Assembly (NCBI GenBank): GCA_040954595.2
Contig: CM082588.2
Span: 6,510,001-6,574,000 of the forward strand
DNA from: Balanoglossus misakiensis
Lineage: Eukaryota; Hemichordata
DNA length: 64,000 bases
Direction of reading: 5' to 3'
Part shown: piece by piece, positions 40,936 to 57,869 of the stretch
Position numbering within the stretch: the first letter of the stretch is position 1
How the letters are laid out: each line of letters opens with the position of its first letter
Translations under genes and position numbers: made by a program
The notes under the pieces: generated by a model
Seen by the model: only the letters and a program-made list of their open reading frames with translations
Told to the model about the DNA's origin: nothing
Database searches by the model: none

Positions 40936-41976
40936 GGTAAGTTAATATATTAATTAATCATTCAAACCCAATCCAATGTATTCTGGCTAACACCGTTACA
41001 GTATACGTGTCAAAATAGCATAGTCACTTGGTAATTAGGGCATTTCTGGACTTCCTTTATTTATTTCTTCGTGAAACTGTCTAATAGTTGTACACTGCTG
41101 TCCAATTGTTTCGTTTTAAAATTCTTGCACCTAGCAAAAGTCATCCGTACTTCATTTGAATTCACAACAGCACGGAATGTACATGTACACACCATTGTTC
41201 ATTATACAATGATATTAGCTATAGCCAAAGTGCAGAACCCGTGGACGAAAACTCGGTACAAGTTTTGCTTAGAGTCAGAGGTAATCGTTTTATTTGGACG
41301 TACGTTATACAGCAGTGCTTTTTTCGAATGAAGTTTGCGACAACGGGAGAGATATAGCTCTAAAGTCACGGATAAAAGTTTTGCGGCTCAATGTACAGTT
41401 CGTGTTGGTTGGTGAATCAAAATAATTAAAGAACTATTAAGAGAGCCCGTCTGAAAGTGACCTCCGCCAGAGATTAATCACGAATGAAAAAAAGTCCTCG
41501 AATGTGAGTGTGTAAATGGAACTTTTCAATAATCTATACGAAACGAAAGAACACTTTTGTTTGAATTCAATTTCGTCCGTTTGCAATGAAAGAATACTGA
41601 CATAGAGTCTTGTTGAGTACGCAACAACATGTCTGAAAATTCACAATTTGTAAGGGGCGGATCCCAAACGCCGCGGGGATTTTTAGAGGCACTTGAAAGT
41701 TAATGTGTATGCGTCGGTATAGAGTCGGGGCTTTCTCTCTCCCTTGAAAGGGCGCTGACATCGATCGCGCGAATCCACAAGTTATCGAGGTCATTCCTCG
41801 ACCGACATTTTCTTTTTCCATGTGTTGTATGCTCCACGCTCACTTCCGCAATAAACGTCAAACACCACAAGGGCACACCGGAACATTCGGAAACAGAGTC
41901 CCAACGTTTTGTTGTCTGATATGAATATCCACCACCTTATATATAACGTGATGTCATTCCGCCCGCAGATTTCAGG

Positions 41977-46751
<4,775 letters not shown>

Positions 46752-47237
46752 ACAGTGCCACCTTATGTTCATCCCAAGGTAAGTGTAGTTTCCAACGATT
46801 TTTTTGCTTCTTGGTTTGTTATCACGGGTTAGAAATCTGGGAAAGGAGTATACTTGTGTGAAAGCTCACAGACATGATTCCATTTACCCACGTACCTTTG
46901 CGAGAGTGGAGAACCCGCATAAAGCATGCAAATTTCATTCTCATTTCGAATTCTCATTTGAGTGTCGTCTTCTAAATATTAATAAAAATCGCAGGAGTGT
47001 CTATTTTCATGATTTGATGTCCAGATGATTTGATATTTCTCACTCATAATTTATTTTGCATTTTCATCCACGTTGCAGGTATCTGTCACTGACCGATGAA
47101 TGATGTCACCAATTCGAATTTCAAACGAAAGAAATCAATATTTACATATCCAGATGATGTAATATCAATACAATATACAATTTACATCAACTAAGAAAAT
47201 ATTTTTTTCTCATCAGCTGTATTCTAATTTAAATAAA
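46752..47237 (+). other. 3' UTR of cathepsin copy 2, with an intron
   Basis: A donor CCCAAG|GTAAGTG at 46779 and an acceptor GTTGCAG at 47079 define an intron starting 27 nt after the stop. That is too close to trigger classical exon-junction NMD. AATAAA is at 47232-47237. Confidence 0.55.
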
Positions 47238-47444
47238 TTAGAAAAACGGGTACAGAGTATGGTTTGTTACATTTTGTAAATATACCTTATAGAATCGTCC
47301 TTGCAATATATGCGTTATCCACATCTCACGCAAAACAACGGAAACAGAACCTAAAGTGATTTTCCATACACTGTTTATTGATAAGCTTACATGTCATTTA
47401 CTCACGCTTTATAACAATTGTCGATTGTTTTCTAAAAACAAACC

Positions 47445-47758
47445 AATTCTCCCTACCTTTAATAGGTTTTGAGGTACCTAAGTGAGTAAGTATGGAAATC
47501 TCGTATGGTCGACACAATTTATGGCCGATTTTTGCCATGTTTAAGAAATGGGAGTTCATAAGCTAAAGTGATACTGGTTCATTCGGAAACGTTGTAACAG
47601 AAAAAATAACAAAATGTGAAAATAAGTTTTTTTAATATGCTATCTATAAAGACAGACATGTCATGAAATACAGTAAACATATCATTTCTTCTATCTCTTA
47701 CTACTGTGGGTTGTCGACTTTTCGCCCAGAATGCAATGTGATTTGACCCCCTAGCCTA
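47445..47758 (-). repeat. Interspersed repeat, copy 1 of an inverted pair
   Basis: About 315 bp matches, in reverse complement, 55538-55880 in an intron of the PLP decarboxylase gene (shared words: GTCGACTTTTCGCCCAGAATGC versus its diverged complement, and TTTGACCCCCTAGC at the end). No ORF. Confidence 0.75.
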
Positions 47759-47784
47759 TTTAAGGCAGCCAGAATTATGCGCCT

Positions 47785-48866
47785 TCAGCCTTTAGCGATC
47801 TGCTTCACTCTCGTTCTCTGGTACATATTCTGCCAGTATCTCTCGTTGACCCGGCTTTCCCACGCCGATAGTTGCGTCTCTACCAGTCTTTCGTTCAGGG
47901 AACACAGGTGAGCCAACAGGTCCTCGATGCCGCGCAGGATCCCCAGCCCCTTGACGGTGTCGCCATACGTGGCGAACTGCCTGATCTCGTCGAGCTGCAT
48001 CAGAACCGTGGCTTCATGGTCTTTGTCTCTCCAGTCAACAAAGCCGTCCTCGCAGTCGATCCGTCCCAGCTCCCTCAGTTTGCGCCGCAGCTGGTCCAGT
48101 TCAACGTACGTGTCGTCTTTCAGTCGCCTCTCTTCCCAAGCGACGACGTTGTCCATGGCCAGAGCTTCTTGGGTGGATTCGCTGCTCACCGCTTTCGCCA
48201 GCTGCTCCTTCAGGATCTCGATTTCGCGATCATTGATTTTAACCAAGGCTTCCTTTTCTTGATCCGTCAAATTTCTCAGACAGACCTCGCGAAAATGCGC
48301 CAATTCAGTAGTGCACTTCTCGTAACCCTTTTCACACGAAACTGCTGAATGTTTGACGGTGTCGTAGTCCTCTCTTACGATCTCCAGATCTTTCTTGTCC
48401 AACTGGCATTGATAAATCTTCCCCGTGCAGTCTTCATGCTTGATCTCGATTGCGGTGAGCTTCTTGAGATGTTCGTACGCTGACTTTTCGCAGATTTCTA
48501 GATCCTTTGCTATCAGATCGATCTTTGTAGTCATCCAGTTGGAGTATAACAAAATCCCTGTAGATATTGCTGAAACGATTAAAAGTTTCTTGCTATTCAG
48601 AGAGCCAGAAAATAGAGTGTTGTGAAATGTGAGGCGGTCGTGGTTAATTATAAAAAAAAGATTGAATTTGCAAGCAGTAATTGGCCTATAGATTAGATTG
48701 CTATAGTGCAAACCAATCATGCCTGATCTCTCTCTCTCTCTCCCCCTCCTCTCTCTCTCTCTCTCTCTCTGATTACGTTCATTATCGCTTATATGTACTT
48801 ACCTACAACGAGGACGTTAGTGTAATCTGGCATATTCTCTTGACAAATGTGGGAACTAAATCGAAC
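47785..48866 (-). CDS. Membrane-anchored coiled-coil protein, family not recognised
   Basis: The main exon runs from about 48592 (acceptor CTGAATAG) to a stop at 47785. It begins with a hydrophobic segment (KKLLIVSAISTGILLYSNW), then about 230 residues of charged coiled coil with several Cys (KHEDCTGKIYQCQLDKKDLE) and an acidic Trp-containing end. A candidate upstream exon at 48803-48866 has good splice sites (TTTACAG; GTAAGT) and contains ATGCCAGATTAC. Its phase does not fit the main exon with the simplest splice choice, so the start is unresolved. The layout suggests a single-pass, signal-anchor protein. The open frame upstream of 48592 is intron read-through, because it is not kept in the duplicate copy. 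Confidence 0.55.
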
Positions 48867-50226
48867 CTGTAAACAAAACAGCGCAGAGTCACAGTCACTA
48901 AACAACAATACAGAATCAACAATACAGTGCAACATGGTCACTCCACAGGTACAGGTGCAGGTACTGTGCTGATTATCATAAACACAAGCGCGGTCTACAG
49001 GTAGGTCAACCCCGGTTCAGAGGATATCTTCAAAACAAACACCAGCACCTGCAGCTCACACTTCGAACTGTCGTAAAATATCAGTGGTGGCCAGGGGACC
49101 GTTTGCTGTTAGAATGCATTGAACATACACACAAGAAATAAGTGTTGGTATTTAACCGCTGGCTGTGGTTTGGTCGTGATTTCAAAACGAAAAAACAGTA
49201 TATCGCAAAAAAGTAAACGATCTCGCTTCCGTTTAACCTGCATGCGAGTATAATGCACATATGCCAGGCTGATCGATAACTGCGCTCGCAGTACTTCAAA
49301 CTTTCTGTACGACACAGGTAATTCTAGTGCGCATAGAGGTCACGGAGTCCTGTTATATAGTTTCCCTTTGGGAGTACATAAAAGTGCGAATGCAATACCA
49401 GAAATTACCAGATAGCTCAGTCAATACCAGTTTTATGCAGACGGTACGGCAGTTTTCTTAAAGCCACAGCCCAAGTAGTTATTCGATACGCACAGACTGC
49501 AGATCGGCCGCTGTGGTACTGACGTTTCTCAGTCTCCGAGTACGGTACAGTTTTGTGTAAATGTACAGCGAAACTGGAAAATCCCTCAGACGCGTGACTA
49601 GCTGATTGGCTAAGCTATTGCCTTTTTTTGCAATGATTTACCCAGTTTTGGTCCAGCTTTGTTAGCACACAACCGATTTCCCCTGTTTCATTCCGGTGGT
49701 GTATTTCAGATAAAGGGTCAGGTGATCGGCGATCGACAATGGCAACCAAGGTGGAAAGTCCCCCATTCAAGTATGACTAAGATAGTCACCGTAACAATAG
49801 TTCAGATAAAAAGAGCTGGCCACAGGGACAAGGGTCATTGGGGTCGGTGAAGGTTCTTAACTTTACCCTACATACACTAAGAGACCTATATTATACGCCT
49901 TTTCAATCAGGCTGCTGATTTTGCTCACCTAGTCAAACTATTGAGAGAGAGGGGGGGGGAGAGGGGGGGGGAGAGAAAGGGGGGAGAGAGGCAACCAAGG
50001 CGGAAATTCCCCAATTCAAGTATGACTAAGATCATGTTAGTCACTGTAACAATTGTGCAGATAAAAAGAGCTGGCCACGGGGACAAGGATCATTGGGCTG
50101 GGTGAAGGTTCTTAACTTTACCCTACATACACTAAGAGACCTATATTATACGCCTTTTCGATCAGGCTGCTGATTTTGCTCACCTAGTCAAACTATTGAG
50201 AGAGAGAGGGAGAGAGAGAGAGAGAG
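48261..50226. repeat. Tandem segmental duplication, unit A
   Basis: 1,966 bp nearly identical to 51472-53440. The unit covers the 5' part of the membrane/coiled-coil gene, CT- and GA-rich tracts, and upstream flank. It contains an internal 225-bp repeat (from 49741 and from 49990). Translated shadows of the flank are identical between units, so the event is recent. Confidence 0.92.
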
Positions 50227-51471
50227 TTTTTTCAAATAACCTTTAATGTACAAATCTATACTATACTAAATTACATACAAGTTTTCAACAAAATCAGCCC
50301 AAATCAAGCGAATTAACAATTATCAATCAACATACTATACATCACATCATCATCAAAATCAGTACCAGCTGATCGATGGAGACACTAAAATATGTACATA
50401 AATCCTTTTATACAAAGTGTTCATAATTTAAAAATCAGTTCATTGTCCGTGGTAAGCTCACATATTGCATTGTTAATACACCATATATTACTGAACAGTT
50501 TGTAATTTGCAGTCAGGTTGTAATAGTTGTAGTCAACGGTGATTCTGCCGCGGACCCGTCGCTTGAATCTTTTCAGTGGTTGTGGCATTTCATCCAGTCG
50601 ACAGTATATTACTGCAATCTTTGCTGTTGTCATCAAATAGTTGCATAGTTCATATCTGTCACGGTGGCGCTTCGGTCCTCTGGGCATTCCGATGGCAAAC
50701 CAGGTCAGTGGAATTGTGTCGCTTTCCAGAACTTTCTTTAGCAGCACACATAAATATTCATAAAGAGGCTGTATAGCTGGGCAATCGATTAACAGGTGGA
50801 AGAGTGTCTCAGGTTCCCCACAGTGTGGACAGTCAATATTGTCTCGTAGATTACTCAAGTATAAATATCGTCCCGTTGCCAAGCACCCGTGGATCGCTCT
50901 CCATTGAACGTCACAGTCACGTCTGCTAAGGGGTTCTGAATACACTGTATTAAAGTTAGCCTTGAGATCAGTTGGTAATGACAACAGATCATGCCATGGA
51001 GTTGGCAGTCTTTGGATATGTTTCTGATTGTACAGTTTTTTGATAAATAAAAAGTAAATATCTTTTCTACAAAATTTACTGAAACAAATGGGTTCTAAAT
51101 CTGTATGAAGAAGTGAAATATCAAATTGAATAGGTGTTATCTCCCCTGAATCATCATTGTTATTTGAAATATAATGCTCAAGTTGTGTTTTCCACTTTTG
51201 GGGGATAGAATCCCAAAGTAACTGAATTGTTCTGTGTAAAACTCTAACAGAATTAACCGAAACATCTTTTTGTATTTCAAAGGTGGTTTTCTTGCGTTTT
51301 TCACCAAAATTAAAAAGATCACAAATTTTTACGACGCCCCCATCAATAAAATGCTTCAGATACAGGGGGCATTTCTGTGTAGGATGTAAAACCAATGGGT
51401 TGTAAAACAAAGGCTCTGCCATAATATCAGTAACAGTAATCTGAGTATTGCGTCGTTTCGTATCAAGCAGC
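50227..51471 (-). mobile_element. 5'-truncated non-LTR retrotransposon (L1/Tx1-like ORF2 C-terminus)
   Basis: A minus-strand ORF of 350 codons (51473-50421) encodes the region after the reverse transcriptase. It has WRAIHGCLATGRYLYLSNL and the zf-RVT-type Cys/His cluster CPHCGEPETLFHLLIDC. The reverse transcriptase and endonuclease domains are absent, so the copy is dead. The minus-strand 3' end has a short A run and abuts a (CT)n tract. It lies exactly between the two duplicated units. Confidence 0.8.
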
Positions 51472-51802
51472 ATCCGTCAAATTTCTCAGACAGACCTCGC
51501 GAAGATGCACTAATGAAGTAGCGCACTCCTTGTAACTCTTTTCGTACGAAGCTGCTGAATGTTTGATGGTGTCGTAGGCCGCTGTTACGATCTCCAGATC
51601 TTTCTTGTCCAACTGGCATTGAACAATCTTCCCCGTGCAGTCTTCATGCTTGATCTCGATTGCGGTGAGCTTCTTGAGATGTTCGTACGCTGACTTTTCG
51701 CAGATTTCTAGATCCTTTGCTATCAGATCGATCTTTGTAGTCCTCCAGTTGGAGTATAACAAAATCCCTGCAGATATTGCTGAAACGATTAAAAGTTTCT
51801 TG
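51472..51802 (-). pseudogene. Truncated duplicate of the membrane/coiled-coil gene
   Basis: This keeps the hydrophobic anchor and about 80 residues (SNWRTTKIDLIAKDLEICEK and onward), then runs into the retrotransposon and stops after LRNLTDAA. The possible start methionine of the full copy (NWMTTK) is Arg here. The upstream exon is retained near 52030-52098. Confidence 0.8.
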
Positions 51803-51965
51803 CTATTCAGAGAGCCAGAAAAATAAAAAGAGTGTTGTGAAATGTGAGGCGGTCGTGGTTAATTATAAAAAAAAAAGATTGAATTTGCATAGCAGTAATT
51901 GGCCTATAGATTAGATTGCTATAGTGCAAACCAATCATGCCTGATCTCTCTCTCTCTCTCTCCCC

Positions 51966-51999
<34 letters not shown>

Positions 52000-53433
52000 T
52001 ACGTTCATTATCGCTTATATGTACTTACCTGTAACGACAGCGAGGACGTGAGTGTAATCTGGCATATTCTCTTGACAAATGTGGGAACTAAATCGAACCT
52101 GTAAACAAAACAGCGCAGAGTCACAGTCACTAAACAACAATACAGAATCAACAATACAGTGCAACATGGTCACTCCACAGGTACAGGTGCAGGTACTGTG
52201 CTGATTATCATAAACACAAGCCCGGTCTACAGGTAGGTCAACCCCGGTTCAGAGGATATCTTCAAAACAAACACCAGCACCTGCAGCTCACACTTCGAAC
52301 TGTCGTAAAATATCAGTGGTGGCCAGGGGACCGTTTGCTGTTAGAATGCATTGAACATACACACAAGAAATAAGTGTTGGTATTTAACCGCTGGCTGTGG
52401 TTTGGTCGTGATTTCAAAACGAAAAAACAGTATATCGCAAAAAAGTAAACGATCTCGCTTCCGTTTAACCTGCATGCGAGTATAATGCACATATGCCAGG
52501 CTGATCGATAACTGCGCTCGCAGTACTTCAAACTTTCTGTACGACACAGGTAATTCTAGTGCGCATAGAGGTCACGGAGTCCTGTTATATAGTTTCCCTT
52601 TGGGAGTACATAAAAGTGCGAATGCAATACCAGAAATTACCAGATAGCTCAGTCAATACCAGTTTTATGCAGACGGTACGGCAGTTTTCTTAAAGCCACA
52701 GCCCAAGTAGTTATTCGATACGCACAGACTGCAGATCGGCCGCTGTGGTACTGACGTTTCTCAGTCTCCGAGTACGGTACAGTTTTGTGTAAATGTACAG
52801 CGAAACTGGAAAATCCCTCAGACGCGTGACTAGCTGATTGGCTAAGCTATTGCCTTTTTTTGCAATGATTTACCCAGTTTTGGTCCAGCTTTGTTAGCAC
52901 ACAACCGATTTCCCCTGTTTCATTCCGGTGGTGTATTTCAGATAAAGGGTCAGGTGATCGGCGATCGACAATGGCAACCAAGGTGGAAAGTCCCCCATTC
53001 AAGTATGACTAAGATAGTCACCGTAACAATAGTTCAGATAAAAAGAGCTGGCCACAGGGACAAGGGTCATTGGGGTCGGTGAAGGTTCCTCACTTTACCC
53101 TACATACACGAAGTGACCTATATTATACGCCTTTTCAATCAGGCTGCTGATTTTGCTCACCTAGTCAAACTATTGAGAGAGAGGGGGGAGAGAGGGGGGA
53201 GAGGGGGGGAGAGAGGGGGGAGAGAGGCAACCAAGGCGGAAATTCCCCAATTCAAGTATGACTAAGATCATATTAGTCACTGTAACAATTGTGCAGATAA
53301 AAAGAGCTGGCCACGGGGACAAGGATCATTGGGCTGGGTGAAGGTTCTTAACTTTACCCTACATACACTAAGAGACCTATATTATACGCCTTTTCGATCA
53401 GGCTGCTGATTTTGCTCACCTAGTCAAACTATT

Positions 53434-53440
<7 letters not shown>
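51472..53440. repeat. Tandem segmental duplication, unit B
   Basis: Counterpart of 48261-50226 (offset 3,211-3,232 bp). It differs by a few substitutions and by length changes in the CT, T and GA tracts. Confidence 0.92.
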
Positions 53441-53800
<360 letters not shown>

Positions 53801-54149
53801 TGCATTGATATACAATTTGCCCATACTTCACATGAAAACGGTAGATAGTACACTGACCCAGATTCGTGACTGAAAATATATCATTAACCGACATGAATCC
53901 GTAAATCAAATATTCCCAGCCGTAATGAAATGGCAGTGCACCATTTTATACCATACATACCTGGCTTTATCTAGTTCCGGATCTCTAAACACGGAGTTCC
54001 TTTGTACATCACATGCAAATGTAGCCAAACATACTTGCATGTTTTGTTGTTTTGTGACCTCAAATAATGCCTCGTTTTACAGGTTTTGTGTTTTTCACGT
54101 TCGTATCTCTTAAGTTACTGCATTTAGATAATTTGCTGTGCGATGGATT

Positions 54150-54360
54150 TCTTCTAGAGACGCATCATAGGCCCATGGCCACAGCAGAGGGCGCACAATC
54201 AGAGGATCGTGGGTATGAGTCCTGACAATGATGTGGTGTTGTGTCCTTGAGCAAAGTACTTTTCATTGTTTCGCCTCATCCAGGAGGACTGGCGTACCTG
54301 TTAGGACAGAGATGTTGTAATGTGTGTGTTTAGCTTTGTCGTGCTAAGTATGGCCTCACG
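54150..54360 (+). mobile_element. tRNA-derived SINE with conserved SINE core
   Basis: A degenerate B box (GTGGGTATGAGTCCT) is followed by TTGTGTCCTTGAGCAAAGTA and a GTACCTGTTAGGACAGAG tail. This order is typical of V/Meta-type metazoan SINEs. It ends about 125 bp before the start codon of the decarboxylase gene. Confidence 0.65.
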
Positions 54361-54487
54361 TGTGAGATCTTGTCTGCGCATGCCCGCCCTCTCAACTACG
54401 TGTTTTTATTGTTTGAAACGAAATTAAGCTTAAAAACCCTTCGCATCAACTGTTCTGCTCCATTTGAAATCCGCCACACGTTTGAGA

Positions 54488-57400
54488 ATGGATCTTGCTG
54501 CAAGACTCAGACACCTGGAGGCTGGTGCAATGATTTTGGAGCCTGGACCGGAACAGAGGAAGCAATCAATGGAGACTGTCATGGAAACAGCAGAAAAGTT
54601 CTTGAAGAGGTTAGAAAAGCTGGATACTAACATTTTCACGGAAGCCTCTACAAGAGCGTCTTCAGGTATTCTGAAGAGTCCGATCACGGATCACGGCAGT
54701 AGTATAGGTAATTATAACATACATGATGCTGCAGCTCTGTCATACTATCATAAGGCAACTATATATTCTGTATAATACACTCACATATTCAAGCGCACCT
54801 CTTCGCTAAGTTTAGGGTCGGCGGGTTATATATTTTTTTATTTTGGCCTTATGACAAATTTCCAGTATTCAATGTATACAAAAGTGTCGCGTCCAGACAT
54901 GCTCCCACCACACACAAACGACAACATTCAAATGACGTATTTAATAAACCCTGGATATCCTACATTCATGTCCTCCTTTTTCTCACGCAAAGCCCATGCA
55001 AGTGCAATCAGTCTGAGAAATTTTCTTCGGTCATCTGTGGAAAACAAAACTGTTTCAATGTATGAAAATAAGACTTTTCAATAGACCCCGCCCATATTGC
55101 CGACATAGTTGCTGGTTTCTTTACTAAAATAGAACTGGAATATGCATCTATGGTTTCCACCATTGTTAATTCGGCTGATTTATTTGCCAAATTTCATTTT
55201 TTTAAAAAGGGCATTCATACCGGAGAAATTATTCAATTTAACATTTCTAAATATAACAAGACACAAATTACTAGTATACATAGTCGATGGATATACATGT
55301 ACTGGATAACTTAATGCTTGCATTTCCTTAACATTGCTAGGTGAAATTATGGACTTGTACGAAAACACTATGCGGAACGATGGTGTAATGGCAACTCATG
55401 GTATGAACATGGGCTTTGTAGATGGAGGGGGCCTATACACATCAGCGGTTGGAGATTACTTGTCGGCAGTCACAAACAAATATCCAGGTATGTGTGCAGT
55501 TGTACGTAAATTTCCTGCCTTAAATAGTTTTTCACTTTGTGCTAGGGGGTCAAATCACATTATAATAATTGCATTCTGGGTAAAAAGTCGACAATCCACT
55601 GTTGTAAGAGATAGAAGAATTGATATGTTTACTGTATTTCATGACTTCCTTTGGTCAAACATGTCTGTCTTTGTAGTTTGCATATTACAAACTTTTTTCT
55701 TCACATTTTGTTATTTTTTACTGTTACAAAGTTTCAGAATGGCCCAGTGGGTATCACTTTAGCTTATGAGCTCCAATTTCTTAAACATGGCAAAAATCGG
55801 CCATCTTTGATATTGTGTCGACCATATGAGATTTTCATCACTCTCTTAGGTAGCTTAAAACCCATTTAAGGTAAGGGGAATTGACATCGGTTCTTCCTGT
55901 ACATTTGTAGGAACGTTCTACAAGAATCCCGAGGCAGTCAGGATGGAGCATATGTTGGTTGCGTGGGCTGCTGAACTATGTGGCTACCCATCGGATCACG
56001 CTGGAACTTTAACAAGTGGCGCGACATCGGGAACTATGATTGCCATAGCAACAGCACGAGATAGCATGAATATAAGAGGAAGAGATTTTGAAAAGTAAGT
56101 CTGGGTGCGAGATATTTAACAATTCTACATTCGACGGTCACATTACTTTAGTTCTAGACCACGCCATGAGCACAAGGCGTATTATACTCTTTATTGCTAT
56201 AATTATTTCATATTGATGACCCTTAGACAATCATTCATTTAGCATTTAATTAAAATTGGTGCATATGTTATTCTGTTGTGTGATGAGATCCAAAATGGCC
56301 ACCTGACAGCCATTGTATTAAGAATTTCATGTTTCGATATGTTACAAGCAGGTTAGCAGAATCCATAGATGCAAGAAGGCAGTCAAAGCAGTTTTATATT
56401 TTACATGATATTTTCCATCTTTGTAGAAGTTGTGAACATCTTAATTTGATTTTATTCTACCAAGGTGTGTCGTGTATGTCTCGGAAACGACTCACTACTG
56501 TGTCCAGAGATCGGTTAAAATACTGGGCATGCGTGATGCCATTATAAGGAATGTTCCGGTGAGAGGAGACAACGTGACTATGGATGTGGAAAGTTTGAGA
56601 AAAATTATTTCAAAGGATGTAGAGGTAGGTTTCTAACGATAATATCCCATTTCCTCCTGTTTGGTTAAAACGTTCGCAATGGCCGTTAGATCCCCCTGAC
56701 GAAGAATCCTACAATGTATATTGACATTTTTCTCGCAAACCAACGAAATAAAAGCGTTTTGTATTGAATTGTAACATACAAACTTTATATCGTTAGATTT
56801 ATTTCTTTGGTATATTAAGCTAGTGATCCAACATTTCTATATACATTGTACTATTTCAAAATAGGAAGGTTTGAAGCCTTTTGTCATTGGGGCAAGTGCT
56901 GGTGACGTTTTGACTGGCTCTATAGATCCCATCGACCAAATAGCTGACGTGGCAAAGGAATATAAGGCGTGGCTTCATGTGGACGCTGCCTATGGTGGAT
57001 TCTTTGCTTTGGTTGATGACATCAAGCATCTCTTCAAGGGGATTGAGAAGAGTGACTCGGTCACTATGGATCCTCATAAAGGTAATTATGCAGATATATC
57101 ACGCCTCTGCGCATGTGTAATGAACTGGTAACGTCATCCCACGCACATGCGCAATGACATGGCAACTGGACAAAATGGCGGTGGATTCTTGTCTCTTCAC
57201 GTTTCATAAGATTTTCGGCTGTATTTTTTGCAGGGTTATTTCTCCCATATGGTTCTGGGTTAGTAGTGGTTCGTGATGGCAGAAAACTGTTCAATACCTT
57301 TTCTCAAGTGAAACACATGACAGTGTTTCAGGATATGCCAAAACAACACGAGTACTCGCCATGTGATCTGGGATTTGAACTAACCAGGCCAGCCAGGTAA

Positions 57401-57706
57401 AAGGTCATGGAATGTCTTCAGTAACTGAGGCTTAGAAAAATTATCTTATTATGAAACAACTTTTGGTGAAATGACAAAATGCACGGGGTTATTTCGCCCC
57501 CCCCCCCACATGGGGATGCAATGTCATGTAGGGGGCAATTATATGAGTCCCTGTGTATAAATTATGTTAAGCTTTCTTTTCTCCTTGATTTCTCCACAGG
57601 GGTCTGAGAATGTGGTTACCTCTAAAGCTGTTTGGTCAGAAAGCGTTTGCAACAGCACTTGAAGAAAAACTTGTGCTGGCGGAATATTTCCACGAGAGGA
57701 TTACAT
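54488..57706 (+). CDS. Group II PLP-dependent amino-acid decarboxylase (3' exons missing)
   Basis: Seven phase-matched exons: 54488-54707, 55341-55487, 55911-56094, 56465-56624, 56865-57081, 57234-57396, 57600-57706, about 399 codons. Family motifs in order: a His expected to stack on the PLP ring in SETTHYCVQRSV, the PLP-nitrogen Asp in HVDAAYGGFF, and the Schiff-base Lys in MDPHKG near residue 309, followed by LFLPYGSG. Such enzymes decarboxylate aromatic or acidic amino acids in the cytosol. The LFLPYG form after DPHKG is less typical of animal DDC, HDC or GAD, so the substrate is not assignable. Around 100 C-terminal residues are absent: after the donor at 57707 the sequence enters repeats. 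Either a very long intron continues past the window or the gene is truncated. Confidence 0.88.
55538..55880 (+). repeat. Interspersed repeat, copy 2 of an inverted pair
   Basis: Reverse-complement relative of 47445-47758, inside intron 2 of the decarboxylase gene. The shared boundary GCTAGGGGGTCAAATCACAT marks one end. Confidence 0.75.
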
Positions 57707-57869
57707 GTAAGGAATGTGAATTGTCTAAGACAACCCATTACATCATTTTGGCCACTTAGCTTTCTTTTTGGAGATACTGTGTGTTATTTTATACAGTGGA
57801 TATAGGCCATTACAAAAATGAGTGAATATACTATAGCTTCCCAATGAAGACCCCTTAAGTTGGTTTTTT

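Noticed and set aside
47785-48720. Full 311-codon reading of the membrane/coiled-coil gene starting MIGLHYSN
   Set aside because: The part above 48592 looks like intron: it lies beyond an acceptor and its frame is not kept in the near-identical duplicate.
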